The notes: generated by a model not told the origin, from the letters alone. Numbered from the stretch's first letter, positions 16,959 through 25,830 are shown. The stretch is DNA of 41,169 nucleotides from Rhizobiaceae bacterium (GCA_028279875.1 JANQMU010000036.1:1-41169); one strand, 5' to 3'. Translations and numbers: made by a program.

Positions 16959-17876
16959 CTAACGGTAGCCGATGCGCGGATCGAGCACCGCATAGAGAAT
17001 ATCGACAATCAGATTGACGACGACGAAGATCAGCGCGAACAGCAGTACTACCGCCTGAACGACCGGAAAGTCGCGCGCATAGATCGCCTGGATGGCGAGC
17101 CTGCCGACGCCGGGCCAGGAAAACACGGTCTCGGTGACGACCACGCCACCCATCAGGAAGCCCACCTGCAGGCCGATGACGGTGAGAACGGGGATGAAGG
17201 CGTTGCGCAGGCCGTGGATCCACACGATCGTCGTTTCGCCGAGCCCCTTGGCGCGCGCCGTGCGGATATAGTCCTGCCCCAGAACATCGAGCATGCACGA
17301 CCGGGTGACACGGGCAATCAGCGCGACCAGTTGAAAGGCCAGCGTGGTGGCCGGAAGCAGCAGATGCCAGAAACCGCCGCGGCCGCCGGTCGGCAGCCAG
17401 CGCAGCCAGACGGCGAAGATGATAATCGACAATATGCCGAGATAGAAGGACGGCAGCGCCTGGCCCAGCAGGCTGACGCTGCGGACGGTGATATCGACGA
17501 ATGTGTTGCGGTGATAGGCGGCGATGACCCCGGTGGGGATGCCGATGGCGATCGCCAGGAACATCGCTGCCAGCGCCAGTTCGGTCGTCGCGGCCATGCG
17601 TTCCAGCACAAGTGACAGGGCCGGCTCCTGAAACCGCAGCGAATTGCCGAAATCGCCCTGCGCCGCCTGGACGCAGAAGGCTATGAACTGGGTCCAGATC
17701 GGTTTGTCGAGACCGTGCAGTTCGCGGAAGGCATCACGCGCCTCTTCGGTCACATCGGGCGGCAGGATGAGATCCGTCGGATCGCCGCTCAGCCGGGTCA
17801 GCATGAAGGCGACGACAAGAATTCCGAAGATCACGGGGATCGTCAGGATAAGCCGTCTTGCCACATATTGCAGCAT
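16959..17876 (-). CDS. Peptide-type ABC transporter permease (DppB-like)
   Basis: 305 residues, starting MLQYVARRLILTIPVIFGILVV, which is the classic DppB N-terminus. Conserved RLSGDPTDL follows the first helix, and RTARAKGLGETTIVWIHGLRNAF is the EAA loop. The TTG at 17891 is in frame, but the ATG at 17876 matches the family start; GGAG lies 9 bases before it. It is the second gene of the operon, separated from the binding-protein gene by a hairpin. Confidence 0.93.
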   Translation of the reverse strand: MLQYVARRLILTIPVIFGILVVAFMLTRLSGDPTDLILPPDVTEEARDAFRELHGLDKPIWTQFIAFCVQAAQGDFGNSLRFQEPALSLVLERMAATTELALAAMFLAIAIGIPTGVIAAYHRNTFVDITVRSVSLLGQALPSFYLGILSIIIFAVWLRWLPTGGRGGFWHLLLPATTLAFQLVALIARVTRSCMLDVLGQDYIRTARAKGLGETTIVWIHGLRNAFIPVLTVIGLQVGFLMGGVVVTETVFSWPGVGRLAIQAIYARDFPVVQAVVLLFALIFVVVNLIVDILYAVLDPRIGYR

Positions 17877-17893
17877 GGGTGATGTCTCCAAAG

Positions 17894-17915
17894 GCCGGCC
17901 GCGAAAGCGGCCGGC
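17894..17915 (-). terminator. Intercistronic hairpin after the binding-protein gene
   Basis: GCCGGCCGC, loop of four, GCGGCCGGC: a perfect 9-bp stem between the binding-protein stop (17939) and the permease start (17876). No T-run follows. Such hairpins commonly stabilise or partly terminate the binding-protein mRNA, so that more binding protein is made than permease. Confidence 0.6.
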
Positions 17916-17938
17916 TCACGGGGTCAGGAAAGAGAAGC

Positions 17939-19450
17939 TTATTCTTCCAAAGATACCCCATAGAAGAACATGCGGCCATCACCCCTTGGCTGGAAGTTCT
18001 TCAACTTGGATGTCGTGCCGTAGACGTCGATGCCGTCATAGAGGAAGATGATCGGCGCTTCCTCGTGCATCAGCGCCATCATGTCCCGGTAGATCGCACC
18101 GCGTTTATCGACATCCATCTCTTTGGCACCGGCATCGATCAGCTTGTCGAGCTCTTCATTGGCGATCGGCGAATAGCGCCAGGTCGACAGATACTGCCCG
18201 GCCTGAAACGCCGGATCGTCCTGCGGTGCCAGACCGACGAAATACATCGGCGCCAGTTCCTGCGCCCGCAATTGCCGCAGGAATTCGCCCGGCTCGAGCG
18301 CGATCAGTTCGGTCTTCACGCCGACCTTGTCGAGCATGCCGGCGACGGCCTCCGAGACCTCACGGTCCTGGGCGTAGCGGCCGGACGGGAACTTGAACGG
18401 GATCTCGAAGCCGTTGGGATAACCCGCCTCGGCCAGCATCTGCTTGGCCTTCTCCGGGTCATAGGGATAGTCCTTCAGATCCGGGTTGAAGCCGAGCTGC
18501 GTCGAGCGCAACACCTGGCCGTTAAGGGCCACGGCCTTGCCGAAGAACAGATTGTCGATAATGGCCTCTTTGTCGATGGCGTAGTTCAGCGCCTGACGCA
18601 CAAGCTTGTTCTGCAACGGGCTTTCATGCTCCGGCCGCGACGACAGGCCGATCTGATAGATCCGGTAACTGGGCACCGGCACGAGGGTGATCTGCGAATC
18701 GAGCTCCAGTTCCGGAATGGCCGTGACCGGCAGGTCCTTGGCCACCTGGTACTCGCCCGTCGTCAATCCCGCGACCCGCGAGATATCGTCGGGAACCGGG
18801 CGCCATATGAGGCCGTCAATGCCGCTCGGCAGTTCGCCCCAATAATCATCATTCCTGGTCATCACCAGCTTGTCGTCGCGGTCCCAGCTGACGAATTTGA
18901 AGGGGCCGGTGCCGATCGGTTTCTGTCCATAGGCCTCAAGCCCCACTTCGGCCCAGTATTTTGGCGGGGTCACGACGATCTGGGTCAGTCCCAGTGCCAA
19001 TGGCGGATAAGGGTATTTCAGCTTCAGGCGCACGGTGTGATCGTCGACCTTCTCGACACTGTCGAACGCCACGGCGACACGCGCATAGGCCGGTGTCTTT
19101 TCCTTGTCCATAAAGATGTTGATGCTGTGCACGACGGCATCGGCATTCATCGGCTCGCCATTGGTGAAGCTGACGCCTTCGCGCAGCTTGATCAGCACCG
19201 ATGTCGGCGTCTCATGTTCATAGGACGTCGCCAGCAGCGGCTTGATGACATTGTCCCTCGGATCCTGCCAGAACAGGCCTTCGACCATCGCCGAACCGGC
19301 ATTGAGATTGTCCGATGCGGTGGTGCCGTTGGGCCACAAGGTCTGGGGATCGAAATTCTGCGCGATGGTCAATGTCGCGGCACCGGCCTGAGCCAGACCG
19401 CCCAGCGCCAGGCCGGCGGAAATCAGCAGTAGTTTCAGCATATGTTTCAT
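17939..19450 (-). CDS. ABC transporter substrate-binding protein, peptide family 5 (operon copy)
   Basis: 503 residues. Signal peptide MKHMLKLLLISAGLALGGLA with cleavage near residue 24-25. Family-5 features: LREGVSFTNGEPMNADAVVHS, QKPIGTGPFKFVSWD and KLVRQALNYAIDKEAIIDNLFFG. First gene of a seven-gene minus-strand operon (binding protein, two permeases, M19-like protein, two ATPases, two tautomerases). GGGAAGAAAG precedes the ATG. It diverges from XRE-cupin copy 2. The ligand class (peptide, opine, glycoside or other) cannot be told from this family. Confidence 0.95.
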   Translation of the reverse strand: MKHMLKLLLISAGLALGGLAQAGAATLTIAQNFDPQTLWPNGTTASDNLNAGSAMVEGLFWQDPRDNVIKPLLATSYEHETPTSVLIKLREGVSFTNGEPMNADAVVHSINIFMDKEKTPAYARVAVAFDSVEKVDDHTVRLKLKYPYPPLALGLTQIVVTPPKYWAEVGLEAYGQKPIGTGPFKFVSWDRDDKLVMTRNDDYWGELPSGIDGLIWRPVPDDISRVAGLTTGEYQVAKDLPVTAIPELELDSQITLVPVPSYRIYQIGLSSRPEHESPLQNKLVRQALNYAIDKEAIIDNLFFGKAVALNGQVLRSTQLGFNPDLKDYPYDPEKAKQMLAEAGYPNGFEIPFKFPSGRYAQDREVSEAVAGMLDKVGVKTELIALEPGEFLRQLRAQELAPMYFVGLAPQDDPAFQAGQYLSTWRYSPIANEELDKLIDAGAKEMDVDKRGAIYRDMMALMHEEAPIIFLYDGIDVYGTTSKLKNFQPRGDGRMFFYGVSLEE

Positions 19451-19580
19451 GACTTTCTTCCCATGTTAGCCGCATTTTTCGTTCGCCCGCGATGCGGTTT
19501 CGGTCAGCCCCGGGGGACATCCGCCGGGCGATTTCAGCGAGCGCGCATTTTGAATTAGCTTGATCTTTGCACGGAAAAAA

Positions 19581-19603
19581 TGAATTTACAAACAAAAATT
19601 TCA
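19581..19603. promoter_or_regulatory. Operator-like dyad B (shared with 10806-10828)
   Basis: Read on the minus strand, the 23 bases match dyad A at 21 positions, and flanking bases (CATATAT before it) also match. The dyad is TGAA-N-TT, nine bases, AA-N-TTCA. It sits between XRE-cupin copy 2 and the binding-protein gene at the equivalent place. For the rightward gene, TTTACA (19585-19590), 17 bases before TATGTT (19608-19613), is a possible promoter overlapping the dyad. Confidence 0.6.
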
Positions 19604-19646
19604 TATATATGTTGATCATAATGTAAGATATTCACGTACACATGAT

Positions 19647-20273
19647 GTGACAAAGAAAATTGCAGAAAATCCGCCCCATGACAGGGTCCGACATAATGCG
19701 ACGAACGCCAATGTCGGGCGGGTTCTCAGGCATTTGCGCAAGGCGCGAGGCCGCTCCCTCAAGGACATTGCCGCAGCCACCGGTCTGTCGGTCGGTTTCA
19801 TCAGCCAGGTGGAGCGCGGGCTTTCTTCACCATCGGTCAAGGTGCTTGCCGGACTGGCCGACGCACTCGATGTCAGTATCGGCGACCTGATCGCCGGCGA
19901 AACCGAAACCGTTGGAGAAGACACCCCGGTGGTTGCCCGCATCCACGACCGCACCCGGATCAATTTCGGCAAATCCGGCATCGTCAAGGAACTGCTCACA
20001 CCGTTCAACGCCGAACCGAGGCTCGATCTCTACCTGATGCATCTGGAACCCGGCGTCGGCGCTGAAGACGACCCCTATTCCCATCAGGGCATCGAGGCCG
20101 GCTTCGTGCTGGAAGGCGGCCTTGAACTTGAGGTCGATGGCCGCCGGCACGTCCTCGGCGAAGGCGATGGCTGCGGATTTTCAAGCAAGCGACCGCACCG
20201 GTTTTTGAATGCCGGACGTCGCAAGACCACGGTCATCTGGGTCAACTACCGCAACGTCAGGGACGCCGATTAA
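19647..20273 (+). CDS. XRE-family regulator with C-terminal cupin (copy 2)
   Basis: 208 residues from a GTG at 19647. Helix-turn-helix at about 23-81 (RVLRHLRKARGRSLKDIAAATGLS, FISQVERGLSSPSVKVL) and a cupin domain at about 125-203 (DPYSHQGIEAGFVLEGGLEL, KRPHRFLNAG). The linker is strikingly like copy 1: both contain KELLTPF followed by EPRLD. The ribosome site is weak, so the exact start is uncertain. It is followed 21 bases later by an M19-like gene, probably in one transcript. Likely controls itself, the M19-like gene and the divergent transporter operon. Confidence 0.9.
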   Translation: MTKKIAENPPHDRVRHNATNANVGRVLRHLRKARGRSLKDIAAATGLSVGFISQVERGLSSPSVKVLAGLADALDVSIGDLIAGETETVGEDTPVVARIHDRTRINFGKSGIVKELLTPFNAEPRLDLYLMHLEPGVGAEDDPYSHQGIEAGFVLEGGLELEVDGRRHVLGEGDGCGFSSKRPHRFLNAGRRKTTVIWVNYRNVRDAD

Positions 20274-20294
20274 CAGCAAACAGGGAGAAACAGC

Positions 20295-21293
20295 ATGAGC
20301 AACTCATGGGCCTTGGACGGCCTCAATTGCGCCGGAGTCAATCGCGAACAGATGGAGAAGACCCTGCAGGGCGGCGTTCGGGCCATCAACCTGACCAGCG
20401 TTTCGCCCTTTATCGGCCTCGTCGACACGCTGATTGCACTGGAAGAAACCCGTGCCAAGATCGACGCCATGGAGGACGTCGCGGTCGTCGTCAAAACCGT
20501 CGGCGAGATCGAGGCAGCGGCGCAATCCGGCCGCGTCGGCATCATTCTGGGCACCCAGCATTCGCTGATGGTGGAAGACGACATCCGGCTTCTGGCAAGC
20601 TTCAAGGCGCTGGGAATCCGCATCCTGCAGCCGACCTACAATTCGCCCTGCAAATACGGCTATGGCGCACCGCAGACCGGCGACGAGGACAAGGGCATGA
20701 CCGAGGCCGGCCGCGAATGGCTGGAGGAGATGCACCGGCTCAACCTTGTCGTCGACCTGTCCCATTGCGGCCACAACACCGCGACGGATTTCATCGAGGC
20801 CAGCAAGGGTCGCCCGGTGGTCGTCAGCCATGCCAATGCGTATGAGATCTGCCCAAGCCCGCGCAACAAGACCGACGCCCATATTCGCGGTGTTGCCGAG
20901 ACCGGCGGCCTGACCGGCGCGGTCATGTGGTCGCCGGCGGTGCGCCACGACAAGCGTCCGACGATGGACGATTTCCTCAACCACCTCGACCACCTGATCA
21001 ATGTCGGCGGCATCGACCATACGGGTTTCTCCAGCGATGTGGTCGAATCGCCGCGGCCGACACAGGAGGCCTGGGACAAATCCTACGGACCCAACGGCAC
21101 CAATCCCAACATCACTGGTGTGCTCGGTGACTGGTATGTCTATGAGACAAGACTCAATACCGACTATGGCTCGCTAACCGACACGCCGGGCATATGGGAC
21201 GGCATGCGCCGCCGCGGCCATGGCGAAGACGCCATCGAGAAGGTCATGCGCGGCAACTGGCTGCGCGTCCTGAAGGAGGTCTGGGGCGGCTAG
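20295..21293 (+). CDS. M19 (renal dipeptidase) family protein lacking canonical metal ligands, copy 2
   Basis: 332 residues with a GGGAG site before the ATG. Retained: His157 (DLSHCG), His179 (VVSHANAY), Arg190 and Asp248 (SSD). As in copy 1, the DGHND motif is replaced, here by DGLNC (residues 8-12), and the Glu of the metal bridge is Gln88 (GTQH). The C-terminal ends also match (KVMRGNWLRVLKEVWGG against [17 protein letters not shown]). No signal peptide. Cotranscribed with XRE-cupin copy 2. Annotation pipelines would call it membrane dipeptidase; the residues argue for caution. Confidence 0.88.
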   Translation: MSNSWALDGLNCAGVNREQMEKTLQGGVRAINLTSVSPFIGLVDTLIALEETRAKIDAMEDVAVVVKTVGEIEAAAQSGRVGIILGTQHSLMVEDDIRLLASFKALGIRILQPTYNSPCKYGYGAPQTGDEDKGMTEAGREWLEEMHRLNLVVDLSHCGHNTATDFIEASKGRPVVVSHANAYEICPSPRNKTDAHIRGVAETGGLTGAVMWSPAVRHDKRPTMDDFLNHLDHLINVGGIDHTGFSSDVVESPRPTQEAWDKSYGPNGTNPNITGVLGDWYVYETRLNTDYGSLTDTPGIWDGMRRRGHGEDAIEKVMRGNWLRVLKEVWGG

Positions 21294-21309
21294 AGTAAAG
21301 GAATACAAT

Positions 21310-24300
21310 CTACCCGTCACCGATCGCCATCAGGCTGGCATTGCCGCCTGCCGCCGCCGTGTTGGTGGAGACCACCTGTTCCTGCGCGAAGCGCGTCAGA
21401 TATTGCGGACCGCCGGCCTTGAAACCGGTTCCCGACAGGCCCGAGCCGCCGAAGGGCTGGGTGCCGACGACGGCGCCGATCGTGTTGCGGTTGACATAGA
21501 CATTGCCGGTGTCGAGCCGGTCCACCACCGTGTCGATCGTCGCCTCGATCCGCGAATGGATGCCGAGCGTCAGCCCGTAGCCGGTCGCGGCGATATCGTC
21601 GAGAACCGCCCCGAGTTCGCCGGCCCGCCAGCGCACGACATGCAAGATCGGGCCGAAAACCTCCTCGGTCAGCGCCGACGCACGGTCCAGTTCGACGATG
21701 TGCGGTGCAAAGAACGTCCCCTCTTCGGGTGCTGAGCCGGCAAAGCGCACCGTCTGGCTCTTGCGCATCGAATCGATGTGATCACGCAGCATCGTGCGCT
21801 GGCCCTCATCGATAATCGGACCGACATCCGTTGCCGGCGATTGCGGCCGGCCGAGATGCAGTTCACGGGCCGCACCTTCGATCATTTCCAGCATCCGGTC
21901 GGCGACGTCCTCCTGCAGAAAGACGAGCCGTAGTGCCGAACAGCGCTGTCCGGCCGAGCGGAAGGCCGACATGACCACATCATCGGCCACCTGTTCCGGC
22001 AGCGCCGTCGCGTCGACCACCATGGCGTTGAGGCCGCCGGTTTCGGCGATCAGCGGCACAATCGGGCCGTCCTTGGCGGCAAGGCTCCGGTTGATGGCGC
22101 GCGCCGTCTGCGTCGAACCGGTAAAGGCGACGCCGTCGATCCGCGGATGCGCCGTCAGCGCCGCCCCGATGGCACCGTCCCCCGGCAGACAGATCAGCAC
22201 GTCTTCGGGAATGCCCGCCCGGTGCAGCAGCCGCACGGCCTCAAATGCAATCAGCGGCGTCTGCTCGGCCGGTTTGGCGATCACCGCATTGCCGGACGCC
22301 AGCGCCGCCGTCACCTGTCCCAGAAAGATCGCCAGCGGGAAATTCCACGGGCTGATACAGGCAAACACGCCGCGGCCGCGCCAGCCATAGCGGTTCTCCT
22401 CGCCGGTCGGTCCCGGCATCAGCATGGGTTCGGCAAATTTCTCCCGCGCCTGGGCGGCATAATAGCGGCAGAAATCCACCGCCTCGCGGATCTCGGCAAT
22501 GCCATCATCCAGCGTCTTGCCGGCTTCCAGCGAAAGCAGCGTCATGAACGCGTCCCGGTTTTCCTCCAGAAGGTCACCGGCCTTTTCCAAAGCGGTCGAC
22601 CGGACCGATACCGGCGTGCGCGACCAGCGCTCGAAACCCGCACGGGCCGCCGCCATCGCCAGTTCCACATCGCCAGCCTGCGCCAGCACCACATGTCCGA
22701 CCGTCACCTTCGGTTCGGCCGGTGCTCGCACCGCAAGGGCCTGACCGCTCGGCTTACTCCCGGGCAGCAGCGGCTTCGCATGGACGTCCGGCCGCGACGC
22801 GGCCATGCCCTTTGTCAGGGCATCGAGATCCGGGCGATGACCGAATTCCAGCCCGGCGCTGTTACGCCGGTCTCCATAGATCCCAGCGGGGCGCACGATG
22901 TCGCTGTGCCGGGCGCTGTTGCCCTCTTTGAAACCAAGGCTGTCGAGCGGCCGGACCAGCAGATCGCTGACCGGAATATTGGTGTCGCCGGCAACGGCAA
23001 CGAAGGAGGAATTGGCGCCGTTTTCCAGAAGCCGGCGCACGAGATAGGCCAGCAGGTCACGATAGCCGCCGACCGGCGCGTAAATTCGGCATGGAACCGG
23101 GCTGTTGCCCTCGGTCACCGCCTCATACAGGGCCTCACCCATGCCATGCAGCCGCTGGAATTCGAAACCGCCCTTGTCGTCGCCGGCCATTTCCAGAATG
23201 CTCGCCACCGTCAGCGCATTGTGGGTGGCAAATTGCGGAAACAGCCGTTCCCGCATGGCCAGCATCTTGCGGGCGCAAGCCATATAGGAAACATCGGTCG
23301 CGGCCTTGCGGGTATAGACCGGATAATCATCCAGGCCGCGCTCCTGCGCCAGCTTGATCTCGGTGTCCCAATAGGCGCCCTTGACCAGCCGCACCATCAT
23401 CCGCCGGCCGGTGCGCCGGCACAGCGCATCAACATGATCGATCACCGCCGGCGCCCGCTTCTGATAGGTCTGGATGGCCAGGCCGAAGCCGTCCCAGCCG
23501 GTAAGGCTTTCGTCGCAAAACACCGCATCGATCACATCGAGCGACAGTTCCAGCCGGTCGGCTTCCTCGGCATCCACCGTGAAATTCAGATCATGCGCCT
23601 TTGCCCTTTGCGCCAGCGCAAGAAGATCGGGAACGAGCTCCTTCATCACCCGATCGCGGTGGGTGGCGTGGTAACGCGGATGCAGCGCCGACAATTTGAC
23701 CGATATGCCCATCCGGTCCGGCAGAGCCGACTTGCCGGCGGCGGCCCCGATCGCCTCGATCGCATCGGCATAGGACTGCCAGTATCGTTTCGCATCGGCT
23801 GCCGTGCGCGCGCCCTCGCCCAGCATGTCGAAGGAATGGCGGTAGCCGCGGCTTTCGTTCTTTTCCGCCCGCGACAGCGCATCGGAAATGGTCTCGCCCA
23901 GCACGAAATGGTGGCCGAGAAAGCGCATCGCCTGCCGTGTGGCGGTGCGCACGGTGGGCAGCCCGAGCCTCTTGATCAGCCCGTGCATGACCGATTCCGG
24001 CGTCTCGCCCGGACGAATGACCCGCGCCGTCACACCGAGCGCCCAGGCCGAGGCGGCCACGAACCAGGTATCGCCATGGGCCTCGTGGGCGCTCCAATTG
24101 CCTTCCTTCAGCTTGTCCTCGATCAGCTTGTCCTGGGTCTGCGCGTCGGGAACCCTGAGCAGCGCCTCGGCCAGTACCATCATGGCGAGCCCCTCAGGGG
24201 TCGACAGGCCGTATTCACGCAGGAAATCCTCGACACCGCCGATCGATCCGGCATTGTCGCGGATGGCGTTGATGAACCGGGTGGCATCGGCGTCGATCCG

Positions 24301-24417
24301 CGCATTACCCGCGGCATCGCGCTCCAGCTCGGCGGCAAAGCCGGCGATCAGTCTATCGTCGTCGCCGGCATAGGGGGCACTGAAGCCCGTCGGGCCTGGC
24401 GAAACCGGTGCATTCAT
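21310..24417 (-). CDS. putA: Bifunctional proline dehydrogenase / pyrroline-5-carboxylate dehydrogenase
   Basis: 1035 residues. Oxidises proline to glutamate: an FAD-dependent PRODH barrel at about 150-480 (FTVDAEEADRLELSLDVID, MMVRLVKGAYWDTEIK) and an NAD-dependent aldehyde-dehydrogenase domain at about 540-1010, with catalytic Cys826 (RSAGQRCSALR) and Glu in IAETGGLNAMVVD. There is no N-terminal ribbon-helix-helix DNA-binding domain, so it is the short non-regulatory type and needs a separate regulator, supplied by the divergent Lrp-type gene. GGGAGG lies 6 bases before the ATG at 24417. It converges on the M19-like gene. Confidence 0.97.
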   Translation of the reverse strand: MNAPVSPGPTGFSAPYAGDDDRLIAGFAAELERDAAGNARIDADATRFINAIRDNAGSIGGVEDFLREYGLSTPEGLAMMVLAEALLRVPDAQTQDKLIEDKLKEGNWSAHEAHGDTWFVAASAWALGVTARVIRPGETPESVMHGLIKRLGLPTVRTATRQAMRFLGHHFVLGETISDALSRAEKNESRGYRHSFDMLGEGARTAADAKRYWQSYADAIEAIGAAAGKSALPDRMGISVKLSALHPRYHATHRDRVMKELVPDLLALAQRAKAHDLNFTVDAEEADRLELSLDVIDAVFCDESLTGWDGFGLAIQTYQKRAPAVIDHVDALCRRTGRRMMVRLVKGAYWDTEIKLAQERGLDDYPVYTRKAATDVSYMACARKMLAMRERLFPQFATHNALTVASILEMAGDDKGGFEFQRLHGMGEALYEAVTEGNSPVPCRIYAPVGGYRDLLAYLVRRLLENGANSSFVAVAGDTNIPVSDLLVRPLDSLGFKEGNSARHSDIVRPAGIYGDRRNSAGLEFGHRPDLDALTKGMAASRPDVHAKPLLPGSKPSGQALAVRAPAEPKVTVGHVVLAQAGDVELAMAAARAGFERWSRTPVSVRSTALEKAGDLLEENRDAFMTLLSLEAGKTLDDGIAEIREAVDFCRYYAAQAREKFAEPMLMPGPTGEENRYGWRGRGVFACISPWNFPLAIFLGQVTAALASGNAVIAKPAEQTPLIAFEAVRLLHRAGIPEDVLICLPGDGAIGAALTAHPRIDGVAFTGSTQTARAINRSLAAKDGPIVPLIAETGGLNAMVVDATALPEQVADDVVMSAFRSAGQRCSALRLVFLQEDVADRMLEMIEGAARELHLGRPQSPATDVGPIIDEGQRTMLRDHIDSMRKSQTVRFAGSAPEEGTFFAPHIVELDRASALTEEVFGPILHVVRWRAGELGAVLDDIAATGYGLTLGIHSRIEATIDTVVDRLDTGNVYVNRNTIGAVVGTQPFGGSGLSGTGFKAGGPQYLTRFAQEQVVSTNTAAAGGNASLMAIGDG

Positions 24418-24447
24418 ATCGGACCTCCCGCGTTTTCACCATTATAG

Positions 24448-24464
24448 ACGCAAATGATCTGCGT
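24448..24464. promoter_or_regulatory. Palindrome between putA and putR, candidate PutR site
   Basis: ACGCA-N7-TGCGT, 17 bases with further symmetry inside (one mismatched pair). It lies 31 bases upstream of putA and 66 bases upstream of putR in an AT-rich gap. Lrp-type proteins bind such dyads; assignment to PutR is from position only. Confidence 0.5.
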
Positions 24465-24529
24465 TTTTCACTATCTTTGTTTTATATTTCCGGATATTTC
24501 TCTACCGTTTATAAACAAGGTAGGGAATC

Positions 24530-24991
24530 ATGAAAGAAATCGATCAATTGGACCGCAAGATCCTCCGGGCGCTTCAGGCCGATGGCCGCCTGTCCAATAT
24601 CGAGCTGGCTGACCGGATCAACCTGTCCGCCACCGCCACCGCCGAGCGGGTCAAGCGCCTGATACGCGAAGGTTTTGTCGAGGGATTTTCCGCCCGACTG
24701 TCGCCGCAAAAGCTCGGGCGCGGCCTACTGGTCTTTGTCGAGGTCAAGCTCGACCGCACGACCCCCGATGTGTTCGAGGCCTTCGCCGTCGCCGTCAAGC
24801 GCAGCGACGATGTCATGGAATGTCATATGGTGGCCGGCGGCTTCGATTATCTCGTCAAGGCGCGCGTCGGCGGCATGGACGCCTATCGGGCCTTCCTCTC
24901 CGATGTGATCCTGCCGCTGCCGGGCGTGCGCGAAACCCACACCTATGCGGTGATGGAGGAGGTCAAGAACCTGTCGCACCTGCCGGTTTGA
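24530..24991 (+). CDS. putR: Lrp/AsnC-family regulator, probable activator of putA
   Basis: 153 residues, the family length. Helix-turn-helix in the first 60 residues (LDRKILRALQADGRLSNIELADRINLS) and a RAM ligand-binding/oligomerisation domain after it (VMECHMVAGGFDYLVKARV). In alphaproteobacteria the Lrp-type gene divergent from putA is PutR, which activates putA with proline. AGGGA lies 6 bases before the ATG. Confidence 0.9.
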   Translation: MKEIDQLDRKILRALQADGRLSNIELADRINLSATATAERVKRLIREGFVEGFSARLSPQKLGRGLLVFVEVKLDRTTPDVFEAFAVAVKRSDDVMECHMVAGGFDYLVKARVGGMDAYRAFLSDVILPLPGVRETHTYAVMEEVKNLSHLPV

Positions 24992-25044
24992 CTTTTCGCC
25001 GCAACATGGCATGGAAACAGGAGTGATGTGAGAAGGATCCGACC

Positions 25045-25818
25045 ATGCCGCAATCGATCGACCATGCCAAAACATTCCACGCCCTGCACAAAAAGGGCGA
25101 CCCGCTGATCCTGTTCAACATCTGGGACCCGGGCAGCGCTACGGCGGTCGCGGCGGCCGGTGCCAAGGCGATCGCCACCGGCAGCGCGCCCGTCGCCATG
25201 GCCCACGGGTTTTCGGACGGCGAGCAGATACCCCTGGATCTTGCGATGGACAATCTTCGCCGCATCGTTGCCGCGGTCGACCTGCCGGTGACCGGCGACC
25301 TTGAGAGCGGTTACGGCGCGGCGCCCGAAACCGTCGCCGAAACGGTGACGCACGCCTGCAAAGCCGGCGCCATCGGCTTCAATTTCGAAGACCAGATCAT
25401 CGGCACATCCGATCTTTTCGCAATCGCCGATCAATGCGCCCGGATCGCAGCGGCGCGCAAGGCTGCCGACGCCGTCACACCATCGATCTTCATCAATGCC
25501 CGTACGGACATCTTCCTCAAGGCCAAGCCGGACACCCATACGGACGCAATGCTCGATGCAGCAATCGAAAGGGCAAAGGCCTATGAACAGGCCGGCGCCG
25601 ACGGGCTTTTCGCACCGGGCCTGGCGGACGAAAAACTGATCGGCCGTTTGTGCGAGCAGGTGCCGCTGCCGGTCAATATCATCGCCCTGCCGCACGTTCC
25701 GGAGACCAATGTTCTCGCAGGTCTCGGCGTTGCCCGCGTCAGCTACGGTCCGGTCCCCTATCGCCGCATGGTCAAATGGCTGGAGGATCAGGCGAAACAG
25801 GCATTCTCGGTCTCATGA
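25045..25818 (+). CDS. PEP mutase / isocitrate lyase superfamily protein
   Basis: 257 residues, a TIM-barrel member: FNIWDPGSATAVAAAGAKAIATGS at the start, PVTGDLESGYG (metal-binding Asp and Glu) near residue 82, and GFNFEDQ near 113. The KKCGH signature of isocitrate lyase is absent. Related proteins include oxaloacetate decarboxylase-type and 2-methylisocitrate lyase-type enzymes acting on C-C or C-P bonds of 2-oxo or carboxylic acids. AAGGA precedes the ATG. It lies 53 bases after putR and may be cotranscribed with it. Confidence 0.88.
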   Translation: MPQSIDHAKTFHALHKKGDPLILFNIWDPGSATAVAAAGAKAIATGSAPVAMAHGFSDGEQIPLDLAMDNLRRIVAAVDLPVTGDLESGYGAAPETVAETVTHACKAGAIGFNFEDQIIGTSDLFAIADQCARIAAARKAADAVTPSIFINARTDIFLKAKPDTHTDAMLDAAIERAKAYEQAGADGLFAPGLADEKLIGRLCEQVPLPVNIIALPHVPETNVLAGLGVARVSYGPVPYRRMVKWLEDQAKQAFSVS

Positions 25819-25830
25819 CCGGCAAACCTG

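Noticed and set aside
20295..24417. Proline-containing peptides as the substrate of the M19 proteins because putA is adjacent
   Set aside because: putA and the M19-like gene are convergent with no shared signal, and putA/putR is a common stand-alone pair; adjacency alone is not evidence.
22147..24447. A 766-codon open frame on the plus strand opposite putA
   Set aside because: GC-rich antisense shadow; low-complexity, His/Arg/Gln-rich translation; putA on the other strand is unmistakable.
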